NCBI RefSeq assembly: GCF_000151315.2
Contig: NW_011887297.1
Location: 1,403,587-1,467,586 of the forward strand
Reading direction: 5' to 3'
Origin: Capsaspora owczarzaki ATCC 30864
Lineage: Eukaryota > Opisthokonta > Filasterea
DNA length: 64,000 nt
Numbering within the stretch: position 1 is the stretch's first letter; each line of letters opens with the position of its first letter. Shown here piece by piece: positions 43,401-54,688 of the stretch. Made by a program: the position numbers and the translations under genes. Below the pieces are notes generated by a model. The model did not search any database and was not told the origin of the DNA. It was given only the letters and a program-made list of their open reading frames with translations.

Positions 43401-45388
43401 AGCAATTGCAACAGCAGCAGTTGTTGATTCAGCAGCAACAGCAGCAACAACAACAGCAACAACAACAACAGCAACAGCAGCAGCAACAACAGCAACACCA
43501 GCAACAACTACAGCAACACCAGCAACAGCTGCAACAATTGCAACAACAGCAGCAACAACAGCAGCAACAACAGCAGCAGTTGCTCCAACTTTTGCAGCAG
43601 CGGCAAGCATTGGCCCAAGCTCAAGCTCAAGCTCAAGCTCAAGCTCAAGCTCAAGCCCAAACATCGCAACAGGCACAGGCGCTGATAACACAGTCGCAGC
43701 AGCTCGCCCAGCTCCAACGAATGCAGGCAGAAACCGACAAGCGCATGACACCCGCTCAGCTTGTCGCAACTCTCCAGGGCAAGCAACCCATGGTGCAGAG
43801 CCCAGTTGCCAGTCTAGTCAACACACCCCCTCCACCGTTGACTCAACTCGAGGCGTTGCCCAGTCCCCGAAGGCTCAACATTAACGATTTTATCTCCCAA
43901 GCGTCGGCTGCTGCACTCGGGAACAAATCCCTCACGCCGCCAAGCGTACCTGGCATCGAGTTTTACCAACCAGACATCACCAAGCACCGCCTGCATCGCA
44001 AGCAAATTCGAGGTAGGATTCAATTGTGGTTGCTCCTTTTGTGTGTGATTGTTTGCTGACAGACTTTTGCCTTTTGTGCTATTCGTCTCTTTTTTGCTCT
44101 CCCAGATCCGATCGCTCCCCAAAAGCTCTTAAACTCGTTGAGCTCGGGCATGCTTGCAGACTCGACTTGGGCTCTCAACGCGCTCACAGTCTGGCTATTC
44201 ACCGATCAGGACACGTTTGCGCTCGCCGAATTCCCTGGATTGGTTGACATTCTGGTCGACCACTGGCTCAAGAACAGGATGGCACTTGGAGAAACCCTTG
44301 GAGGACACTTTGATGGGAACGCCGGGACCATTGCAGCACTTTCCGTGCACCTCGCGCACATTCAAACGCCGCTGGATTTGGCGGCGGGTGCGCCTCTGGA
44401 CACCTCGTCAAGCGCCTACCTGGACTTTCGCCAGCATCGTGCGCCAGGCAAGCGTCCGGCGGCCGCCAGTCTTGACACTGACCGCCCTTCCAAGCGAGTG
44501 TCGGGCCTGGATTCGTTGGATTTCGCGGATACTATTTCATCCGAAGGCACGCAATCCATCCTTGGCGATGAACTGACTGCCTTCTGTCCCGTCCCACCGT
44601 CTATTTTGCTGCTGCACGAACGTTGCCAAAGCATCTCCAACATTGTCCGCGGCTTGACCTTCCTTTCGGCGGTTGAGCGAGTGGTCGTCGCAAGCAATGC
44701 TCGTCTCATGGGCTTGCTCGCTGAGCAGCTGCACAGCACCGACACGGCGTTGGCTATGAACAGCATTGTGTCTCTGGGCAATTTGGCCGTGTCTGCCGAC
44801 TTGTGCCAATACGGCGCAGAAGTCACAGCGCGACTCATCAGCGGTGTGGTGGCCAACCTTCGTGCCTCCATTCCGCCTCAGGATGGCGGCCAGGATCCCC
44901 GGCCATCCGACACCACTGACATTTTGCTGTCAGTCCTGTTGCACTGCTCTGCCTCTGATGCGAATCTTGGCGTGCTGTCGGAACTCTCGCCGGCCCTCCT
45001 GACGAATTTGTCCCAATACCTCGTTGAGCATGGCCTCCGCCTCGAGCCTGCCTTGGCCCACGTCACGTTGCTGATTCTCTCCCAGCTGGCAACACACCGT
45101 GGTCGGCTCCGAACCTGCGTTGGCCAGGTCAACGGCTGCATCCCCACGCTCATCCGGCTGCTGCGGTCGCCTGCCACGCAACAAGCAGGCATCAAACCAG
45201 AGGAGCAGCGGGCTCAAATGGTGGCCATCGTCACCCGCGCGATTTCTCTGCTTGGCTTGCTGGCAGAGAGCGAGCCCAAGCACCTGTTCATGCCGTTTGA
45301 ATCTACCCTGCTCCAACTCACCGCAGCGCCCTCCAACGACGAGATCAAGCTGCTGATGAGTCGTTTGATGCATGCCCTGTCCCGCTAA
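40427..45388 (+). CDS. ARID1A: ARID1/BAF250-type SWI/SNF subunit with zinc finger and polyQ
   Basis: Large DNA-binding subunit of BAF-type chromatin remodellers. Exons 40427-41506, 41711-41833, 41926-42253, 42366-44012, 44106-45388; 1,486 residues. An N-terminal helix/coil region with polyQ (40655-40770) leads to a four-Cys motif CSHCGRLTSGGKFCSQEC (~residues 353-371) split by intron 1. The ARID (~493-585) shows ERAAFFEALVAYSR, CGRDVDLYLLAMLVVERGG, GERKLWRDVAAGL and TLRTHYKKCLERF. A Pro/Ser region and two long polyQ blocks follow (43201-43580), then a Gln-Ala repeat. The C-terminal ~430 residues are the BAF250_C helical-repeat domain: GMLADSTWALNALTVWLF, FPGLVDILVDHWL, MNSIVSLGNLAVSADLC. This domain distinguishes ARID1 from other ARID proteins. 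The zinc motif is not one I know from animal ARID1. Symbol is family-level. Confidence 0.9.
43201..43660 (+). repeat. PolyQ and Gln-Ala coding repeats in ARID1
   Basis: Mixed CAA/CAG runs at about 43201-43281 and 43427-43580, followed by (CAAGCT)n at about 43617-43656 coding Gln-Ala. CAA interruptions should make the tracts more stable than pure CAG. Antisense frames give spurious poly-Leu, Ala or Val ORFs. Confidence 0.9.
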
Positions 45389-45556
45389 AAGGTCGATGCT
45401 GTTTTTTTTTTTTTTTTTTTTTGTTTTCTGTTTCGATTCCATGTTGTGTTGTTATTGAAGATTGGTACAAGTACATTTTTTATCGATTTGATTGTGACAA
45501 GCTTGGTAAAAGTACGCTATGTTGAAATGTGTATTACATGCTTGGGGGGGGGGCAA

Positions 45557-46981
45557 TCACAAGCCGTGCTCCTCGCTCTTGACGAGAACTGGCTTGTGAT
45601 CTTGGGACGGCTCGGGCGGCATGTTTGCCTGCTCTTGGCGATGCTTTTTAATGCGTGCTCGTGTTTCCGGCCGTCGGGCGAAGGCGCATGTATGCAGGTT
45701 CAAGCAATCCCAGCATCGAGGGTTGACGGGGCGGCAAATTGTCTGGCCAAAGCCAACGAGGAGCACATTCAGCCCGGGCCAGTACTCGCGCGGCATCCAC
45801 TCTTGCAACGCCTTGCGCGTGTCCTCGGGAGTTTTAGTTTCCTTGGACACCCATTTGAGGCGATTTGCGATGCGATGAACATGCGTATCGACGCCCAGAC
45901 CAACCATCTGCTGCCAGGCAACGTCCATCGTAATGTGGGCCATTTTTGGGCCAACCCCTTTCAGGGACACTAGGCCTTCGATGGTGGAAGGGATGTCGCC
46001 GTGAAAGCTGTCTTTGAGCATTTGGGACGTCTCGAGAATGTACTCGGCTTTGCGACGGTGGAAGCCGACCGGGTAGATGAGCTCCTGAATCTTGTCGACA
46101 GGTGTCGCCAAAATATTGTCCAGCGTGCAGCCGTGGGCAATCAAGCGCTTCATCGCACCTGCAGTGATCTCGTCCTTGGTTTGCGCCGAAAGCATGAGCG
46201 ACAGCAGCACCTGATACCGGTACGTTTCGGGAGAGGACGTCGTGTCTGCCAGTCGCTCGCAACCCATCACGTCGACTGGCGCGTTCCTCGCTGCCCGCAT
46301 TTCCTGGATGTTTGTCAATTGTTCAAGGAAGTGGCTTGGGATTCGCGCGCCTGTTGTTCAAGGGCCATTGTCACGATGTAAGTCTTTTTCAACCACGCTC
46401 AGGAAAAAATGTCCAGAATTGCACTTTGTCAACTCCAAATCGGCGCAAAGCGAAGCTTTACCATGCGGCGTCGCTTCCACCTTTAATTTGCTTGACTTTG
46501 AGGGAGACCTGCTAGACGTGATTCCCTTCGTTGATTGTGCTTCCGAGTCAGAGTCAGAGTCCTCCTCGGGGTCGTCGTCATCGTCCTCGTCGAGGTCGTC
46601 ATAGGCGACAGTAACGGGCGCGCGCCGCCGCGATGACGCTCTCCCTGGGCTCGATGCATTGCTTGGAGACTGTGCAGCCATTCCCCGCGTTGCAGGAGCC
46701 GGGATTTGCACGGGCGCTCTCAGGTCATCATGCATCGCCGGTTTGACAGTGGTATCTCCGATCGCGTCGCTGCTGGACGTCCATCGCGGCTTCTTGCTCA
46801 GCCGACCTGCATCAGTCATGGCTTCACTCGAACTTCTTGCTATTGGACTCGCATCGGTCGGATGGTCGTCCGAGCCGTGGTCGCGTCTTACTCGCAGGAG
46901 CGGCATTTCGGGTTTCAACTGAGGACTGGTCTGAGTTTCCGAGTATTGACATGCAGTCGAAGGGGTTGCTGTCAATAGCAT
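45557..46981 (-). CDS. NTHL1: Endonuclease III homologue (base-excision repair)
   Basis: Bifunctional DNA glycosylase/AP lyase removing oxidised pyrimidines in nucleus and mitochondria. Exons 46462-46981 and 45557-46350; 437 residues (human 304-312). A 190-residue Ser/acid-rich N-terminus with basic clusters (possible NLS) precedes the glycosylase fold: RYQVLLSLMLSAQTKDEI, LIYPVGFHRRKAEYI, helix-hairpin-helix LVSLKGVGPKMAHI with the catalytic Lys, VDTHVHRIANRLKWV with the catalytic Asp, and the 4Fe-4S ligands C-X6-C-X2-C-X5-C in CRPVNPRCWDCLNLHTC. All key residues are present. The splice (GTAAAG donor, ACAACAG acceptor) rebuilds the conserved RIPSHFLEQLTNIQEMR. Its ATG overlaps, on the opposite strand, an upstream ATG of the SSADH gene. 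Confidence 0.94.
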
Positions 46982-47078
46982 GGCGTTGGTATTATTGTCT
47001 GATCGAGCTGCTTTACCAGTCTACGCAATCCTCTTTTCGTTCCGTTGCTGCCTGTCAATTCTTAGAACGTCTCAACCA
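46982..47078. promoter_or_regulatory. Bidirectional promoter NTHL1 / ALDH5A1
   Basis: Only 97 bp separate the NTHL1 start codon (46981, -) from the preferred SSADH start (47079, +). Both 5' UTRs must be very short or overlap. No TATA box seen. Confidence 0.6.
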
Positions 47079-48950
47079 ATGCAATTCGCAGCGCATCGCG
47101 GGTCGCTTCTGCTTGTGCGGCAGTTCTCGTCGTCCGCAGTGCAGCTCAGCCGTGGCAGCAAGGCACTGATCGCACAGAGCCTGCTGGACGCCGTCAAAGA
47201 CCCGCAGCTGCTCCGGTCGGACGCGTTCGTCAACGGCAAGTGGACGGGCGCTGCGGACGGCGCTCGCTTTGACGTGGCGAGCAAGTCGACGGGCGCCCAT
47301 CTGGCATCCGTGGCAGAGCTCACCGTGCAGGACACGACTGCAGCCATCACTGCAGCGCACGACGCGTGGCACCCATGGGCCCGCCGCACTGCCAAGGTCA
47401 GGTTGTGGATGAAAAACGCTTCGTTCCCTACTTCTGAGACTCCTCAATCACATTGAACAAGTGCATTTGTTTGCATTTGACAAAGTCAACTTTTGTCAAT
47501 GAAAAACGCCTCAGAAAAACAAAAAGGTCGTCGGACTCACATTCTGGATTTGGTTTTTGTTGAAACGCAGGATCGTTCGCAAATCTTGCGTCGCTGGTTC
47601 GACCTCATGAAGCAACACGAAAACGATCTGGCAATCATCCTCACAGCGGAGCAAGGCAAGCCGCTGGCGGAAGCGCGTGGCGAGGTTGCCTACGGATCGT
47701 CCTTCATTGAATGGTTTGCCGAGGAAGCCAAGCGCGTTTACGGCGAGACCATTCCGGCAGCCAGCCCGAACAAGCGGATTCTTGTTCTCAAGCAGCCCGT
47801 TGGTGTTGCCGCCATGATCACTCCGGTACAGTAAACCCTGGTGTCAGACGAAAGGCTATTGTTTTGTTGTTCACTTTCGGTTGACTTTGCCTTTATTGAT
47901 TTTTGGCCCCTCTTGCTCTTTCTCGTCAACTACCACACTATCACATCCATCTAGTGGAACTTTCCAAACGCAATGATCACGCGCAAGGTGGGAGCGGCGC
48001 TCGCTGCAGGCTGCACGGCGGTCGTCAAACCGGCATCGGAAACCCCGCTGTCTGCCCTGGCGCTGTGTGAGCTGGCAACCCGCGCGGGCCTTCCCCCGGG
48101 CGTGCTCAACATGGTCACCACGCACACGCACGTTGCTGCTGTGGGCCGTGAGCTGGCCGAGAGCCCGTTGGTCCGCAAGCTCTCCTTCACCGGCTCGACC
48201 AACGTCGGCAAGCTGCTCATGCGGCAAGGCGCGAGCACTGTCAAGAAGGTGACGATGGAGCTCGGTGGCAACGCGCCCTTCATTGTGTTTGACGACGCCA
48301 ACATTGAGCAAGCCGTGGCGGGTGTGATTGCATCCAAGTTCCGCAATGCCGGACAGACCTGTGTCTGCGCCAACCGTATCTACGTTCAGGACAGCATTTA
48401 TGACAAGTTTGCTGCGGCTCTCGGCGATGCCATGGCCAAGCAGTTGATTGTGGGCGACGGCTTTACCTCTGGCGTTACTCAGGGCCCGCTGATCAATGAG
48501 AAGGCGGTCGAGAAGGTTGAAAAGCATGTCCAGGACGCGCTGTCGAAAGGCGGCGTGCTGCTTCGCGGTGGCAAGCGTCATTCTGCGGGCAAACTCTTTT
48601 TCGAGCCAACGCTCATCGGAAACGCGAACGACCAGATGCTTTGTGCGCACGAAGAGACCTTTGGTCCCCTGGCTCCTTTATTCCGATTCAAGACAGAAGA
48701 AGAAGTCATCCGCCTGGCCAACAACACGTCTGTCGGCTTGGCTGCCTACTTTTACGCGCAGAACATGGGCCGCGTGTGGCGTGTCGCCGAGGGTCTCGAA
48801 ACGGGTATGGTCGGTGTCAACGATGGCACCATTTCAACCGAGGTGGCGCCGTTTGGTGGCATCAAGGAGTCCGGCCTGGGTCGCGAGGGTTCACACCACG
48901 GTCTCGAGGAGTACCTCGAGGTCAAGTATGTTTCGTTGTCCGGCGTGTAG
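47079..48950 (+). CDS. ALDH5A1: Succinate-semialdehyde dehydrogenase, mitochondrial
   Basis: Oxidises succinate semialdehyde to succinate with NAD+, the last step of the GABA shunt. Exons 47079-47396, 47571-47825, 47955-48950; 522 residues. The start at 47079 gives [19 protein letters not shown], a typical mitochondrial presequence with a likely cleavage after RQF; an in-frame ATG at 46980 would add 33 residues. Motifs: [48 protein letters not shown] (NAD binding), the general-base Glu in [12 protein letters not shown], and [11 protein letters not shown] with the catalytic Cys and the second Cys two residues on that forms the redox switch in human [18 protein letters not shown] and [13 protein letters not shown] complete the ALDH pattern. 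Confidence 0.96.
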
Positions 48951-49129
48951 TCGAAGCAGCGGTTGACTGAATGACTGGCCAAATCTTGGTTTGAATGTAA
49001 TCCATTGGAATTGTTTCGGCGGTGATTGTTTCCAGTTCGCAAGAGAATGACGTGGATGGGATGAGTGTTCTAGGAGGAGGCAAGCAAGAGTGAGTTCGAG
49101 GGAAAAACGTTGGCATAAACGAAACAAGC

Positions 49130-49135
49130 AATAAA
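49130..49135 (+). terminator. Poly(A) signal of ALDH5A1
   Basis: AATAAA 180 bp after the SSADH stop and only 19 bp before the end of the opposing coding region at 49154. Confidence 0.5.
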
Positions 49136-49153
49136 CTCCATCCCTTCGTGGTC

Positions 49154-49746
49154 TTACTGATCGGGCCCATCCACGAGTCGGAGTTGAAGACTCATGTTGC
49201 AGTGGCGAGTGCACCATTCCAGCGAACTTGAACTGGAATTCGACCAACGAACGTTGCAGCACAATCGCTGGCTGGGAATACCGAGCTCGTTGTGGTTGCT
49301 GTCGGAGCGTTCTTCAATGCGCGCCAGACGCGACAGCTCGGCGTACCATTTACTTGCTAAATCCGATCGATGTGACGACGACGAAGCATTCAAGTGCTTA
49401 GACTCTGAGCAACGAAACGCAACAGTGAGGCACTGATCGCTCCGTCCTCCACTCAGACTCCCTTCGGCTTACCATTGCCACCGATGTGCTGCGAGAACGG
49501 CTCGAGGACGTGGTGCAGCGTGGCGCGATCGGTTTCGCTGACTGCGTGCGACTGCCGCTCGAGCGCGTGCGACTGCTGGGCAGCCTCGATCTCGGTCGCA
49601 GACGGGAGCCCTCCTCCTCGGCCGGCGCTCGCAGCAATGGCAGCAGCACTGGACTGTGCGCTCGTTGGCAGTGTCTGGGCGAGTCCGGTTGCGCGGTACT
49701 GTTCACGCTGCTGGCGTGCACCCGCGATCGCAGCAATCTGAGCCAT
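49154..49746 (-). CDS. Hypothetical protein, 174 residues
   Basis: Two exons, 49473-49746 and 49154-49404, joined by a good GTAAGC donor and CTCAG acceptor in frame. The product begins MAQIAAIAGARQQREQY, is Ala/Ser/Gln-rich for 80 residues, has a helical middle (RATLHHVLEPFSQHIGG, KWYAELSRLARIEER) and a Cys/Trp/Ser-containing C-terminus (CCNVRW, CTRHCN). No domain recognised; no signal peptide or membrane helix. It may be a small soluble adaptor. The last third looks less protein-like, so the true C-terminus could differ through another splice. Convergent with ALDH5A1. Confidence 0.5.
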
Positions 49747-50176
49747 TCCGAAAACCAAACACCAACAGCAAGCAAGCGCAACCAAAAAGCAAATGGGACT
49801 GGGCTGGATGTGAGGTCTTTAGTCAGCGTACTATTACATGAATGTGTGGTCAACGATCTGAGTACGTGCAGTCGAACTGGACAGCTCAGAAGCGGGACTT
49901 GTCGTTTTTGCGTCAACCTTCTGCCTTCCGCAACAATCGTGAAGCCGACCATGGATGGTTCAAGTGTGTCCAGCTCAAGTAGATCGAATGCACACTTTTG
50001 AGCGCAATCTGAGGTTTGAACGCGCTTTGTGTTCTGAATGGAAAGCTCAAAGCAAACCTCACAACAGACACCCTTTGCATTGGATGTTGAGCGTCTCAGA
50101 CATGCCCCTATTGTTTGTTTATTGTATTTTATTCTGGCTCAGTCGTGAATCTACACATCTAACCATCATCATCATC
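49747..50176. promoter_or_regulatory. Divergent intergenic region, hypothetical / C1QBP
   Basis: 430 bp between divergent genes. A short CAT repeat precedes the C1QBP ATG. ORFs here lack motifs. No RNA gene seen. Confidence 0.45.
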
Positions 50177-51868
50177 ATGCTGCGCACTGTCTCTGGTCTC
50201 GCTGCCAAGTCGCTCGCCTCTGCCGCTTCCCGCCAAGCCGCCGCCGCCGTCTCGATCGCCGCCGCCGCCACGCTCCCTGTCGCCTCCACCGTCTCTGCCA
50301 CTGCCTCTGCCCGTGTTGCTGCAGTCACCCCTGCTGCCGTCGCTGCCCGCGCATACAGCTCCAAGGCCAACCAGCGTGCGTTCCTCGTGGCTTTTTCCCT
50401 TTCCCCTTCGCAGCCCCCCCCCCAGTACTCCTCACCCCATCATCCATCTCCATCTCTCTCCTCTGTCTATCTACTCATCTTCTCCATTCTTGATGATTCT
50501 GATCGCCTCACGTCCATCGACAAGATCCCTTTCTCTTCTTCATCTTCACTGTCTCGCTTGTTCTAAATGTCTTGGCTTACAAGCACAAAGCCTTTCCCTC
50601 TTCCCTCTCTTCCCTCTCTTCCCTCTCTTCTCTTTGCTCTGTTTACAATCACTCTGACGCCTGGTCACATTCACAAAGACGATCGTCGTTGTGAAGGAGC
50701 CAAGCAACGTTGATCTCGTTCGCGTTGAGGGACCTCGACCATGTGCCACCACTCTCCACAGTCCACACATGCACACACATACACACATCGGATGCACCGC
50801 TGTCCACTGTTTGACCTGCACTCATTGTTGCGATTCTTGCTCATCTTGTGAACGGGAACTTGGAACACACAGAGGAACTGAACGCCCTCCGCACTGAGCT
50901 TGCCTCCGAGCTCGAGTACGAGAAGAACAACGTTGAGGCAGAGCCCAAGATCCCCGCCAGCCTCAAGAATGCCAACGTCACTGTAAGGCAGCACAGCACA
51001 AGCGAGACAGAGATTGCACACTGATCAACACCTCTCACCATCCTGTATGTCTGTTTAGGTCGAGAACGCTCCGAACTCGGAAGTCGTCATTCTGCGCGCC
51101 ACCGTCGGCGACCGCGTCATGACCGCGTACTTCCACACTGCGCAGCTCAACCAGTCCATCAACGACGAGCTGGAAGAGGATGAGGAGGAGAACGAGCAGG
51201 AAGAGGAAGATGACGAGCCCGAGATTGCCTCCGACTCGTACGTCGTTTCCGTCGCCATTTCCAAGAAGGATGTACGTATCGTATTCTACGTTCGCTTGTT
51301 GGGAGGGCGGGGGGGGGGGGTTGCTTTGGGCATGCTTTGCCAGTGAGATGCCTTGGCAGAAAAGCTCCTTGTTGAACCATGTTTTGACGAACGTTTGTTT
51401 GTTTGTTTGTTTGTTTGTTGTTTGTTTTGCTTCGCCAACAGGTCGGCCACTCGCTCGTGTACAACGTTGAGCTTCATGACTCGTCCCTTCGCGTCGTCCC
51501 CAACGACCGAGTCAAGGAGGCCTGCACTACTCCCACTTACGAGAACTTTGGCGAGAGCAACTTTGATACTCTCCCTGAGGTATGGTTTTTGTGATGTTGT
51601 TGTGGCATAATTATGCTTGTATCTTTCGGAACGCGTTCGCTCAGTCCTCTTGGTTTTTCTTGGGGTTTTTTTTTTGTTGTTGTTGTTGTTGTTGTTTTTC
51701 TCTAATCGCTCTCTTCGACTGTGGCAGACTGTCTCCGAGCCCCTCCGTAACATTCTCGCCCGCGACACCAAGGACTTTGTCGAGTACACCTTCCGCGTCG
51801 CCCAACAACATGAAGGCAAGCTCTACCGCGACTACCTTGGCTCGCTCGAGGAATTCTTCCGTGCTTGA
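50177..51868 (+). CDS. C1QBP: C1QBP/p32 (MAM33) mitochondrial matrix acidic protein
   Basis: Doughnut-shaped trimeric matrix protein supporting mitochondrial ribosomes and translation. Exons 50177-50375, 50873-50982, 51059-51271, 51442-51579, 51728-51868; 266 residues. Residues 1-62 form an Ala/Arg-rich presequence ending near ARAYSSKAN. The mature part begins with the family helix ELNALRTELASELEYE, continues with the beta-sheet (SEVVILRATVGDRVMTAYFH), an acidic loop of Glu/Asp (~residues 145-165) typical of p32, SLVYNVELHDSSLRV, and the C-terminal helices DTKDFVEYTFRVAQQHEGK and YRDYLGSLEEFF. Intron 1 is 497 bp and holds nothing recognised. The stop codon is only 24 bp from that of the opposing MEPCE gene. 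Confidence 0.93.
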
Positions 51869-51892
51869 ACATGTCTTTATTGTTGGTGAACG

Positions 51893-53551
51893 TCACGTTG
51901 GTTGCTTTTTGCGGCACGAATATAATGTTCTTGCAAAACCTGAGTTGTCCAACGGCAGCATCGTATTGGCAATGTGAGAGGTCAGTATCGTTGTTGGCAG
52001 CGTGCGTTGTGCTTTTTGACACCATCAAACGAACGTTTTTTGGGGTTTTTACCTTGACCTGCTGGTGAGTCTGGTTGAGCCAGAACGGTAACGGTGAATC
52101 CAGCTTGTTCCAGCAGCGATGGGAAGTCTTCTGGGCGGAGTTGGATTGTTTGATAGTGGTTCTTTGCCGCGTCGCTCGTCTTGCTGGCTTTGTGGTAGCT
52201 CTTCCAAGGTTGCGGCTCAAGAATCAGAACGCCTTGAGGCCGCAGCCATGTACAGATGCGGGCAAACAGGTCTCGCAGGCCTTCATCACCCCAATTGAGG
52301 TGAATCCATTTGGTGACGCTTAGACTAATCGTGCAAAAGTTAGAATCTTCAAGTCAGGTCGATGTAGGTTGAGAGAGCCAAAAAAAAGCAATCCAATTGT
52401 CGGGTTACCATAAAACTGTATCGAAACGGTTGGCGGCAAGCATCGGCAGCTGGCCCTGATCGTCCACGACATTGCCCGGGTAAAACTCGACCGAATCAAA
52501 GATGGGATCCAGCTCGACAGCAGCAAGCGGGTTTGTCTCTTGCTCATGGGCGGCCGACTTGCGGTGTCTCCCTGTACTATGTTGCTGCTTGTGTTTCAGA
52601 GTCTGCAGCATGTCGTGCAGTTTTCCAGTCAGTGCTCCATGGCTCATGGCCAACGAAATGGGAAAATTGACGGGTCGTCGAGCCGAAGTTTGCGCCGTTT
52701 GTGTGCTGGGCACGACAGAGAGAGCTGCGGTTGATTTGAGCCACTCGCGGTGTCGGATGGCAGCAGCAATAAGCTTTTCGTCAATGTCCACCCCGACGAA
52801 GCGACTTGGTCGGGTCCGACGCACTGCGAACAGTTGTTGAGTGAGCAAAGATGAAAGAAACTGACACGCAACACTCCCCTCCCCACATCCACCCCCAAAT
52901 CGTACCAAGCTCCAGAGACAGCAGGCCAGAGTTGCATCCGATATCCAGGACTGCTTTGCCAGCAAGACAGTCTGTCGGAATGGCTTGCAGCCTTGGATCT
53001 TGCGTGTGGTGCGGCGTGCGGTATCCATAGTACTCGCGGTAATTGCCATAGGGAAACACCTCGCGAGCGTGAGAGTGACTTTCAGAGCCTTGATTGTAGC
53101 CACTTGCGCTTGCTGGCATTGAGGTTGCGGGTGGTAGTGAGCGATGATTCGCAGCTGCTTCAGAAGAAGCTTTTGCTTGGATTGCCTTCCCGACGACAGC
53201 GACGCGCATGGTTGTCGCGTTCGATTGCGTGACGTCGCTGATGGTCGACTTCGTAGCAGTAGATTCACCGCATGCCAGGCTTGGAGTATCGGGTGTCTCG
53301 TTCGCCGTTGCCTCCTGGTCCTCGTGGCGGCGATCGTCATCAGCTGAAGCCACTTCTCGTCCTCCGCTACTGGGCTCGATCTCGCCCGCCGCATGCGGGG
53401 AATCCTCGTCCAGACGTTCGCGCTTGACGGTAGCTCTGCCTCCTCGCCCACGGTGGCCCCTTCGCTTTTTGGATTTCCGTTGCTGGGCAGCAGCAGCCGG
53501 ATTGCTCGGATTGAGCGGCGATTCTTGGTCAGAGTCTTCTTCGTCGGCCAT
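51893..53551 (-). CDS. MEPCE: MEPCE/Bin3-type RNA 5' methylphosphate capping enzyme
   Basis: SAM-dependent enzyme that methylates the 5' gamma-phosphate of 7SK or U6 snRNA. Exons 52906-53551, 52409-52823, 52059-52324, 51893-51939; 457 residues. A ~165-residue disordered N-terminus with a basic patch (RKSKKRRGHRGRGGR) precedes the Bin3 core: FPYGNYREYYGYR, VLDIGCNSGLLSLEL (SAM motif I), RFVGVDIDEKLI (motif II), a ~100-residue insert, FYPGNVVD, SVTKWIHLNWGDEGL (the Bin3 signature) and LEPQPWKSY. The 47-nt last exon adds GFARTLYSCRKK, matching the conserved GFQRPVYLF end of MEPCE; reading through instead would give an unrelated tail. RNA target is unknown. Divergent from ARPC3. Confidence 0.9.
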
Positions 53552-53987
53552 GATCTGCGAGCACAGTTGCAAAATCACGACTGAGAATTCTCAATTGAAA
53601 TCTATTCACTAAACCTTGGCCTTCGTGCTCCTGCTCCAAGCAGCAGCGGTCGAAGGAATCAGTACAAGTTCAACGCACGGAAATCCCTTTCGTTCGTCGT
53701 CCCTCGTCGCTTTTTTTGTATTTCTCTCTGCGGTCCCAATCGCGTTAAAATCGTACTAACGTTGTTCTCCAAAAGCAGCACTGCCAGCCTCAGACGCGCG
53801 GTCCGATCGAGGGGCGGAAACGTCAGTCCGTTTACTTTGGCTCTATTTTTCGCTGCGTTTCCAAGTACGTCTCTCTCTCGCTCACATACCCAAACTCTTC
53901 TTCTTTGCTCGGATCAACAGTTCCATTGCCTTGACATTGCATTCAAGTCGTCGTCGCTTTCCAGTCTTTTTTGTGTGGATTAATTCA
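53552..53987. promoter_or_regulatory. Divergent intergenic region, MEPCE / ARPC3
   Basis: 436 bp between start codons, pyrimidine-rich towards ARPC3. The ORF 53762-53983 has no recognisable content. Presumably both promoters and the ARPC3 5' UTR. Confidence 0.45.
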
Positions 53988-54004
53988 ATGCCTGTAAAGA
54001 AGAA

Positions 54005-54043
<39 letters not shown>

Positions 54044-54652
54044 TTTCTTCTTCTTTGCGTTCCCGTTTGGTTTTTTTTTGTTCCGCTCGTCTTCCCGCTC
54101 TCCCGCCACGCACGCCTCCCCACTACGCCTCTACCAGCGCATGTTCATCTGCCTGTTCTTCGCGCCCCCCAGCGCAACGCAACGCAACAACAATCCACAA
54201 CCAGCACGGATTGAAATGTTTTTTGTTTCTTTTTTTTTTCTTTTTGTTTGTTGTTCTTCTTCTCCATCCCTCTGCTTCCGTAGCTGCTCGTTTTCGCTTC
54301 AGCTGCACTCCCGCCGTGTTTCTCGCACGCACATCGCAGCTGCGTCGCTCGGCGATCTTCCTGCAGCGGTCATCAACAAGGAAGAAAGAAGAATCAAAAT
54401 CAAACAAAAACAACACAAAAAAAAAAAAAAAAAAAACTTGCCTTAAAGAAATAATATTAAAAATGCAGATCTCCAGCATTTTGTTTGAGGGTTGTAGTCG
54501 TTGCCGTCCGCGCAGCCATCGCCGCGCAACAATCCCCCGTTGAGATCACTGCGCTTTGAACCTGCATCGCGGGTCGTGCGGTGCGGAACAGCGAGCGTGC
54601 CAACCCCCACAAATCGCTTTTCTACTTTGCGGGATTTGTTTGAAAAAATTTG

Positions 54653-54688
<36 letters not shown>

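Noticed and set aside
40394-43786. Poly-Leu, poly-Ala and poly-Val/Cys ORFs on the - strand
   Set aside because: Reverse complement of CAG/CAA tracts in ARID1.
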